This document shows, in pieces, positions 7,254-12,653 of a stretch of DNA of 12,653 nucleotides; positions within the stretch are counted from its first letter, which is position 1, and each line of letters begins with the position of its first letter. Below the pieces are notes generated by a model that worked only from the letters and a program-made list of their open reading frames with translations, ran no database searches and was not told the DNA's origin. Both the position numbers and the translations under genes were made by a program. Source of the DNA: Pseudomonadota bacterium (GTDB lineage Bacteria; Pseudomonadota; Alphaproteobacteria; Sphingomonadales; Sphingomonadaceae); NCBI GenBank assembly GCA_023423775.1, contig JAFAEZ010000158.1, positions 1-12,653 on the forward strand. Direction: 5' to 3'.

Positions 7254-7889
7254 TTAGTCCTGGATCTGAAAATGCTCGAAAAAGGGCTGGAGCCGGCGCT
7301 CGAGGACAACCGGGTCGGTGGGCTCGGGCGGCACGCCCATCATCGCCTTCACAGGGGCATCGCACAGCACGCTCGAGAAATAGAGCTCGGCAGCCGGAAC
7401 CGGATCGGGAACCCGCGCGCGGCCTTCCTCGGTCCAGCGGGTGAAGATGGCGGCGAGACGTTCGACGAGTCGGACGCGGACATCATTGTGGAAGGCCAGG
7501 CCGAAGCCGGGATGGGCAAGGCTGTGCGCGATCACCATCCGCGCGAACGCCAACGTCTTGGGCGTCATCAGGAAGGCGTGGAAGCGCTGGGCGGCGATCC
7601 GGAGCTGCTCGCGCGGCGACTCGCCGCCGTCGCCGAAGTCGAGCAGGTCGCCAATGCCCTCCTCGCGTCCGCGCGCCACCACCGCGCGCAGCAACTGCTG
7701 CTTGTTGCCGAACTCGGCGTAAAGTGTCGCCAGCGACCCGCCCGACCGTGCAACCACCGCGCTCAGAGTGGTGCGTTCGAACCCTTGCTCGAGGAAAAGC
7801 TCCTCGGCCGCGTCGAGCATGGCCTGGCAGCGATCTTCGCGACCGAGCACGGCGCGGGAGGGACGGGGGCACGCAGGAATTTTACTCAT
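7254..7889 (-). CDS. TetR-family transcriptional regulator of the adjacent RND pump
   Basis: A 211-residue protein. The N-terminal TetR DNA-binding domain spans about 17-70: helix 1 (AMLDAAEELFLEQGFERT) followed by the helix-turn-helix TTLSAVVARSGGSLATLYAEF and the usual NKQQLL. The ligand domain ends with ELYFSSVLCDAPVKAMMG, characteristic of the AefR-like TetR C-terminal domain. It is divergent from the efflux genes, with 111 bases between start codons containing an 18-bp dyad, so it most likely represses both itself and the pump and is released by a pump substrate. The ATG at 7889 has only a weak ribosome site (AGTGAG). The gene reads toward the alginate operon, its stop is 162 bases before the PL6 start, and no hairpin with a T-run lies between. 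A role in alginate control is possible but not supported. Confidence 0.92.
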   Translation of the reverse strand: MSKIPACPRPSRAVLGREDRCQAMLDAAEELFLEQGFERTTLSAVVARSGGSLATLYAEFGNKQQLLRAVVARGREEGIGDLLDFGDGGESPREQLRIAAQRFHAFLMTPKTLAFARMVIAHSLAHPGFGLAFHNDVRVRLVERLAAIFTRWTEEGRARVPDPVPAAELYFSSVLCDAPVKAMMGVPPEPTDPVVLERRLQPFFEHFQIQD

Positions 7890-7916
7890 TCACTCACTTT
7901 CACAGCCGTTCCCCGG

Positions 7917-7945
7917 TTGACGTGTAATTTAGCTTACACTACCCG
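7917..7945 (+). promoter_or_regulatory. Candidate promoter of the RND efflux operon
   Basis: TTGACG (7917-7922) is a near-consensus -35; 17 bases downstream is TACCCG (7940-7945), a poor -10. The spacer is almost exactly filled by the 18-bp dyad at 7922-7939, so repression by the TetR protein would be steric. Confidence 0.4.
7922..7939. promoter_or_regulatory. Inverted repeat, probable TetR operator
   Basis: GTGTAA-TTTAGC-TTACAC has perfect six-base arms, and the innermost pair of the spacer also matches, giving seven of nine symmetric pairs. Its length, position between the divergent tetR and adaptor genes, and overlap with both candidate promoters match known TetR-family efflux repressor operators. 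Confidence 0.65.
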
Positions 7946-7954
7946 CCACGGCAA
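7926..7954 (-). promoter_or_regulatory. Candidate tetR promoter
   Basis: On the minus strand TTGCCG (7954-7949) is spaced 17 bases from TAAATT (7931-7926, four of six matches to TATAAT). The -10 lies inside the 18-bp dyad, which would give autoregulation. The leader to the ATG at 7889 would be about 30 bases. Confidence 0.4.
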
Positions 7955-8000
7955 GTTGGGGATGTATCCCACCGTCGCGAATCATATGCAGGATCGATCT

Positions 8001-9155
8001 ATGTCCAAGCCGGGTTTCTCCCGCGCCTCCGCGCTTGCCGCCGCGCTGCTGCTCGCCCTTGCCGGTTGTTCCCAGGAGGCGCCGCCCGCGCCGCCCCCGC
8101 CCGAGGTCGAGGTCATCACGGTACGCTCGCAGCAGGTGCCGAACGTGGTCGAGCTGCCCGGCCGCGTCCAGGCGGTCCGCACCGCAGAGGTCCGCGCCCG
8201 CGTCGACGGCATCGTCCAGCGCCGGCTCTACGAGGAAGGCACCGACGTCGGCGCCGGCCAGGCCCTCTTCTCGATCGATCCGCGCGAGCTGCGCGCCAGC
8301 CTCGGCGCCGTCCAGGCGAGTCTCGCCCGTGCCCGGGCCAACGCCGCCAACGCCCAGCAGGACGTCAACCGTTATCGGCCCCTGCTCGCCGACCAGGCGA
8401 TCAGCAAGCAGGAATATGACGCCGCCGTGGCGCGGCTGCGCTCGGCCCAGGCGGACGTCGCCCAGGCCCAGGCCCAGGTCGAGAGCGCCCAGCTCAGCCT
8501 CGGATACACCACCGTCCGCGCGCCGATTTGGGGCCGCGCCGGCCGCGCCCAGGTGACCGAAGGCGCGCTCGTCAGCGCCGCCGCCGGCACGCTGCTGACG
8601 ACGATCGAGCAGATCAACCCGATCTACGTCAATTTCTCGCAGTCGAGCTCGGACCTGCTCGCTTTGCGCCGCGACCTCACCGCCGGCCGCCTCAACGCGC
8701 CGTCGCTCGAGCGGATCGCAGTCCAGCTCGAGCTCGAGGACGGCACCAGCTACGGCATTGCCGGCCATATCGACTTCCTCGACCTCTCGATCGACGAGGC
8801 CACCGGCACCGCCGCCTTGCGCGCCGAATTCCCCAATCCCGGCCGGCTCCTGCTGCCCGGACAGTTCGTCCGCGCCCGCGTCCTCGCCGGCGTCAAGGAA
8901 GGCATCATGGTCCCGCAGCGGGCGGTCCAGGTGACGCCGCAGGGCGGCACCGTCATGGTCGTCGGCGCCAAGAACATCGTCGAGGCCCGTCCCGTCCGCC
9001 TGGGCTCGCTCGAGGGCAGCAACTGGGTCGTGCTCAGTGGCCTCAAGCCCGGCGACAAGGTGATCGTCAGCGGTCTGCAGAAGGTGCAGCCGGGGCAGCC
9101 GGTGCGCATCGCCGGAGCCGCCGCGGCCAAGCCGCAGCCCGCCGCCAAGCGCTAA
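8001..9155 (+). CDS. RND efflux periplasmic adaptor (membrane fusion protein, AcrA/MexA-like lipoprotein)
   Basis: A 384-residue adaptor that links the inner-membrane pump to the outer-membrane channel. I chose ATG at 8001 because AGGA lies seven bases upstream and the protein then begins with a lipoprotein signal peptide, lipobox LAGC with acylated Cys23, followed by a proline-rich linker. Order of domains: first lipoyl half (about 55-95), alpha-helical hairpin (about 96-165), second lipoyl half (VRAPIWGRAG, 172-181), beta-barrel, and membrane-proximal domain. The hairpin tip carries the RLS motif that contacts the outer-membrane channel: Arg124, Leu128, Ser135 with spacing R-x3-L-x6-S. An in-frame extension upstream runs antisense through tetR and is not coding. 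The pump gene follows after nine bases. Family membership is secure; the drug or metabolite exported cannot be told. Confidence 0.95.
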   Translation: MSKPGFSRASALAAALLLALAGCSQEAPPAPPPPEVEVITVRSQQVPNVVELPGRVQAVRTAEVRARVDGIVQRRLYEEGTDVGAGQALFSIDPRELRASLGAVQASLARARANAANAQQDVNRYRPLLADQAISKQEYDAAVARLRSAQADVAQAQAQVESAQLSLGYTTVRAPIWGRAGRAQVTEGALVSAAAGTLLTTIEQINPIYVNFSQSSSDLLALRRDLTAGRLNAPSLERIAVQLELEDGTSYGIAGHIDFLDLSIDEATGTAALRAEFPNPGRLLLPGQFVRARVLAGVKEGIMVPQRAVQVTPQGGTVMVVGAKNIVEARPVRLGSLEGSNWVVLSGLKPGDKVIVSGLQKVQPGQPVRIAGAAAAKPQPAAKR

Positions 9156-9164
9156 GGACAGTCC

Positions 9165-12100
9165 ATGAGCCCCCGTTTCTTCATCGACCGGCCAATCTTC
9201 GCTTGGGTGGTCGCCTTGTGCATCACCCTCGCCGGCGTTCTGACGTTGCGCGCGCTGCCGATCGAGCAATATCCGTCGGTCGCGCCGCCCTCGCTCACCA
9301 TCAACGCCACCTATCCCGGCGCCGACGCGGCGACGCTCGAGCAGAACGTCACCCAGGTGATCGAGCAGGAGCTGAACGGCGTCGAGGGCCTGCTCTACAT
9401 GTCCTCGACGAGCAACTCGAACGGCTCGGCGAGCATCACGGCAACCTTCCAGACCGGCACCGACATCGACAAGGCGCAGATGGACGTGCAGAACCGGCTG
9501 ACGCTGGTCGAGCAGCGCCTGCCCGAGGAAGTGCGGCGCCAGGGCATCCCGGTGCGGGAGGCCAATTCGGGCTTCCTGATGCTGGTCGCGATGGGCTCTA
9601 AGTCCGGCCAGACCGGCGCGCTCGAGCTCGGCAACTTCGCCAATGCCCGCATCGTCGACGAGCTGCGGCGCGTCGAGGGCGTCGGCAACGTCCAGGTCTT
9701 CGCCTCGCCTTATGCGATGCGCATCTGGCTCGATCCGCAGAAGCTCGCCAATTACCGCCTGTCTGCGGCCGAAGCCTTGGCCGCCGTGCGCGAACAGAAC
9801 AGCCAGAGCCCCGGCGGTCAGATCGGTGACCTGCCGATGGCGGGCGGCACCGAGCTCAACGCCACGGTGCTGACCCAGAGCCGCTTCACCACGCCCGAGC
9901 AGTTCGCCGACATCATCCTGCGCGCCAACCCGGACGGCTCGGCCGTCACGCTGGGTGACGTCGCCCGCGTCGAGCTCGGCGCCCAGACCTATCTGTTCGA
10001 TTCCGAATTGAACGGGAAGCCGGTCGCCGGCGTCGCCATCCAGATGGTGACCGGCGCCAACGCGCTCGCCACGGCCGAGGGCGTCCGCGCGCGCATGGCC
10101 GAACTCGCCCAGGCCTTCCCCGAGGACATCACCTGGACGGTTCCCTACGACACCACGCCGTTCATCGAAGCGTCGATCACCGAGGTCGTGAAGACCCTGC
10201 TCGAGGCGATGGTGCTCGTCTTCCTCGTCATGTTCCTGTTCCTGCAGAACTGGCGCGCCACCCTGATCCCCACCATCGTCGTGCCGATCGCCCTCGCCGG
10301 CGCCTGCCTCGGCCTGTGGCTGTTCGGCTTCTCGATCAACGTGTTGTCTTTGTTCGCGATGGTGCTGGCGATCGGCATCCTCGTCGACGACGCCATCGTC
10401 GTCAGCGAGAATGTCGAGCGCATCATGGCCGAGGAAGGCCTCCCGCCCTATCAGGCGACGGTGAAGGCGATGGGCCAGATCACCTCGGCGATCGTCGGCA
10501 TCACTTTGGTGCTGATGGCAGTGTTCGTGCCGATGGCCTTCTTCCCAGGCTCGACCGGCGCCATCTATCGGCAATTCTCGGTCACCCTGATAGTGTCGAT
10601 CGGCTTCTCGGCCTTGCTCGCGCTGACCCTCACGCCGGCTTTGTGCGCCACTTTCCTGAAGCCGCACGTCCCCGCAGACCAGCGCAAGGAAAATTGGTTC
10701 ACGCGCCGTACCGGGCGCTTCTTCGCCGGCTTCAACAGCTGGTTCGAACGGACGACCCTGCGCTACCAGGGCGGCGTCGGCCGGATGCTGCGCGCGCCGG
10801 TCCGCTGGCTCGGCGTGTTCGCCGCGATGCTGGTGGTCACCTTGTTCCTCTTCTCGCGGCTCCCGGGCGGCTTCCTGCCGGCCGAGGACCAGGGCACGGT
10901 CATCACCGCGATCCAGGCCCCGCCGGGCGCGACCCGCGAGCGCACCGAAGAAGCCATCACCGCGGTGAAGGCCTTCTATCGCGAGCAGGACATCGTCGAA
11001 AATCTCGTCGTCGTGCGCGGCTTCAGCTTCTTCGGGCAGGGCCAGGCCAACGCCATCGCCTTCAGCACGCTGAAGCCGTGGGACGAGCGGCCCGGCGTCG
11101 AGAACAGCTCGATGACGCTGGTCGGCAAGGCGATGGGCGCCTTCAGCCAGATCAAGAGCGCCATGGTCTTCGCGCTCAATCCGCCCGCCATCCAGGAGCT
11201 CGGCACCGCCAGCGGCTTCACCTTCAAGCTCGAGGATGTCGGCGGCAACGGCAATGCGGCCCTGCTCGCCGCGCGCAACCAGATGCTCGGCGCGGCCAGC
11301 CAGAGTCCGCTGCTCGTCGGCGTCCGCCCCGAGGCGCAGGAGGATGCGCCGCAGCTCAAGGTGGTGATCGATCGGGTCAAGGCGCGCGCGCTCGGCCTGT
11401 CGATCGGCGACGTCAACGGCACGCTCGCCATCACCTTCGGCAGCGCCTACGCCAACGACTTCACCCGTGACGGCCGCGTCCTGCGCGTCCTGCTCCAGGC
11501 CGATGCGCCTTACCGGATGACGCCCGAGGACGTGCTCGCGCTCAAGGTCCGCAATGCGGCCGGCGAGATGGTGCCGTTCGGCTCGTTCACGCAGGTCGAA
11601 TGGACTTCGGGCCCGCAGCAGCTCCAGCGCTACAACGGCTATCCCGCCACCACCATCTCCGGCATGGCCGCCCCCGGCCATTCGACCGGCGAGGCGATGG
11701 CGGAGATGGAGCGGCTCGCCGCCCAGCTCCCGGAAGGCTTCGCCTATGAATGGACCGGCATCTCCTTCGAGGAGAAGCAGTCGGGGGGCCAGATCGGCCT
11801 CCTGCTTGGCCTGTCCTTCCTGGTCGTCTTCCTGCTGCTCGCCGCTCTGTACGAGAGCTGGGCGATCCCGGTCGCCGTCCTGCTGGTCGTGCCGCTCGGC
11901 GTGCTTGGATCGATCCTGTTCACGATGATGCGCGGCCTTTCGGCGGACGTCTATTTCAACGTCGGCCTGATCACGATCATCGGCCTTGCCGCCAAGAACG
12001 CGATTTTGATCGTCGAGTTCGCGATCGAGCAGGAAGCCGAGGGCAAGACCCCGCTGGCGGCGACTTTGGAGGCGGTGAAGCTCAGGCTTCGTCCGATCAT

Positions 12101-12341
12101 CATGACGTCGCTGGCCTTCATCGGCGGCATGATCCCCTTGTTCACCGCCAACGGGGCCGGCGCCGCCAGCCGCATCGCGGTCGGCACCGGCGTCGTCGGC
12201 GGCATGCTCGCCGCGACCCTGCTCGGCATCTTCTTCATCCCCGTTTTCTACCTGTCGGTACGCCGCTGGCTGACCCGGAGGCGCCCGCCCGCCCCCGGCG
12301 AGGCGCGGACCTCCGACAGCCCGGAGCCCAGCCATGCGTAA
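9165..12341 (+). CDS. RND multidrug efflux permease, HAE1 family (AcrB/MexB-like)
   Basis: A 1058-residue proton-driven inner-membrane pump, the normal size for AcrB homologues. TM1 (about 10-28) follows the conserved FFIDRPIFAWV start. The first porter region contains LPIEQYPSVAPP and NVTQVIEQELNG. Proton-relay residues are present: Asp408-Asp409 in TM4 (GILVDDAIVVSENVERIM), Lys944 in TM10 (GLAAKNAILIVEF), and Arg976 with Thr981 near TM11 (LRPIIMTS). The switch-loop region around 618-632 (RGFSFFGQGQANAIAF) resembles that of AcrB, with Phe residues at equivalent places. It forms a tripartite trimeric pump with the adaptor upstream and the channel downstream. AGGACAG precedes the ATG. Its 3' end overlaps the channel gene by eight bases. 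Substrate range (drugs, dyes, bile salts, solvents, phenolics) cannot be read from the sequence. Confidence 0.96.
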   Translation: MSPRFFIDRPIFAWVVALCITLAGVLTLRALPIEQYPSVAPPSLTINATYPGADAATLEQNVTQVIEQELNGVEGLLYMSSTSNSNGSASITATFQTGTDIDKAQMDVQNRLTLVEQRLPEEVRRQGIPVREANSGFLMLVAMGSKSGQTGALELGNFANARIVDELRRVEGVGNVQVFASPYAMRIWLDPQKLANYRLSAAEALAAVREQNSQSPGGQIGDLPMAGGTELNATVLTQSRFTTPEQFADIILRANPDGSAVTLGDVARVELGAQTYLFDSELNGKPVAGVAIQMVTGANALATAEGVRARMAELAQAFPEDITWTVPYDTTPFIEASITEVVKTLLEAMVLVFLVMFLFLQNWRATLIPTIVVPIALAGACLGLWLFGFSINVLSLFAMVLAIGILVDDAIVVSENVERIMAEEGLPPYQATVKAMGQITSAIVGITLVLMAVFVPMAFFPGSTGAIYRQFSVTLIVSIGFSALLALTLTPALCATFLKPHVPADQRKENWFTRRTGRFFAGFNSWFERTTLRYQGGVGRMLRAPVRWLGVFAAMLVVTLFLFSRLPGGFLPAEDQGTVITAIQAPPGATRERTEEAITAVKAFYREQDIVENLVVVRGFSFFGQGQANAIAFSTLKPWDERPGVENSSMTLVGKAMGAFSQIKSAMVFALNPPAIQELGTASGFTFKLEDVGGNGNAALLAARNQMLGAASQSPLLVGVRPEAQEDAPQLKVVIDRVKARALGLSIGDVNGTLAITFGSAYANDFTRDGRVLRVLLQADAPYRMTPEDVLALKVRNAAGEMVPFGSFTQVEWTSGPQQLQRYNGYPATTISGMAAPGHSTGEAMAEMERLAAQLPEGFAYEWTGISFEEKQSGGQIGLLLGLSFLVVFLLLAALYESWAIPVAVLLVVPLGVLGSILFTMMRGLSADVYFNVGLITIIGLAAKNAILIVEFAIEQEAEGKTPLAATLEAVKLRLRPIIMTSLAFIGGMIPLFTANGAGAASRIAVGTGVVGGMLAATLLGIFFIPVFYLSVRRWLTRRRPPAPGEARTSDSPEPSHA

Positions 12342-12653
12342 GGCCTTCGTCCTCACCCTCGCCGCTTTGCTCGGCGGCTGCCAGCTCGCGCCGCCGCACC
12401 AGCGGCCCGACCTGCCGACCGCGAGCGACTTTCCCGGCTATGCCGGCGACGTCACCCTCGGCCAGCGCGCGGTCGAGATCGGCTGGCGCGACTTCTTCGC
12501 CGATCCGCGGCTCGAGCAGCTCGTCGCCACCGCGCTGGTCCGCAACCGCGACCTCGCCGTCGCGGTCGCGCAGATCGAGGAAGCGCGCGGCCTCTATCGC
12601 ATCCAGGCCGCCGACCGGCTGCCGACGCTCGGCGCCAGCGGCGACGCCAGCGT
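12334..12653 (+). CDS. Outer-membrane efflux channel lipoprotein, OprM/NodT-like (partial, 3' end outside window)
   Basis: 106 codons are visible from ATG at 12334 to the right window edge. A lipoprotein signal peptide has lipobox LGGC with Cys16 as acylation site. Next come APPHQRPDLPTA, EIGWRDFFADPRLEQLVATAL and NRDLAVAVAQIEEARGLYRI, which are the typical opening of the NodT/OprM family (first helix of the TolC-like channel). The start lies inside the end of the pump gene (eight-base overlap, different frame), with GGAG about six bases upstream, so it is co-translated with the pump and completes the tripartite system. Only about a quarter of the expected length (roughly 460-500 residues) is in the window, so the beta-barrel strands cannot be inspected. 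Confidence 0.92.
   Translation, partial: MRKAFVLTLAALLGGCQLAPPHQRPDLPTASDFPGYAGDVTLGQRAVEIGWRDFFADPRLEQLVATALVRNRDLAVAVAQIEEARGLYRIQAADRLPTLGASGDAS

Noticed and set aside
7254..7889. TetR protein as the regulator of the alginate operon
   Set aside because: Its probable operator is on the efflux side. No copy of GTGTAA-N6-TTACAC is seen upstream of the PL6 gene.
7272..8000. In-frame upstream extension of the adaptor gene (start at 7272)
   Set aside because: It would run antisense through tetR and the operator region and bury the lipoprotein signal peptide. The start at 8001 has a ribosome site and a lipobox.
7929..12356. A 1475-codon open frame antisense to the whole efflux operon
   Set aside because: It is rich in Arg, Asp, Gly, His and Glu with no recognisable domain, and lies exactly opposite well-conserved genes. 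Long antisense open frames are common where codon third positions are mostly G or C.

Overview
The window is high-GC DNA, roughly two thirds G+C by eye, with third-position-GC codon use and dense gene packing. Gene content and style suggest an alphaproteobacterium, most likely a sphingomonad; this is inferred from gene families and no marker gene is present. Two adjacent modules fill it, and no gap between genes exceeds about 165 bases. No tRNA, rRNA, CRISPR, insertion sequence or convincing intrinsic terminator was seen.

Positions 1-7091 (minus strand, read right to left) form an alginate-catabolism operon: a PL6-type alginate lyase, a PL17-type exolytic oligoalginate lyase, an ExuT-like MFS transporter, a short-chain dehydrogenase resembling DEH reductase, and a secreted SGNH/GDSL esterase cut off by the window edge. 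Junctions are tight (GTGA overlap, ATGA overlap, 3-base gap, 23-base gap), so one translationally coupled transcript is likely. Both lyases carry Sec signal peptides and complete active sites judged by residue spacing. The inferred flow is: polymer and oligomers are cut outside the cytoplasm to the unsaturated monouronate, which becomes DEH; the MFS protein imports it; the dehydrogenase reduces it to 2-keto-3-deoxygluconate (KDG). The esterase may remove acetyl groups from bacterial alginate. KdgF, KDG kinase, KDPG aldolase, a TonB receptor and a dedicated regulator are not visible here. A TTGACA element and an overlapping FadR/UxuR-like half-palindrome lie upstream of the operon.

Positions 7254-12653 hold an RND multidrug-efflux locus: a minus-strand TetR-family regulator, and divergently a plus-strand lipoprotein adaptor, an AcrB/MexB-type inner-membrane pump and the start of an OprM/NodT-type outer-membrane lipoprotein, cut by the right edge. 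The tetR-adaptor gap contains an 18-bp inverted repeat sitting across both candidate promoters, the classic local-repressor layout.

Most of the window is of recognisable families. The less ordinary points are the esterase in an alginate operon, the fully periplasmic lyase route, and the two candidate operators.
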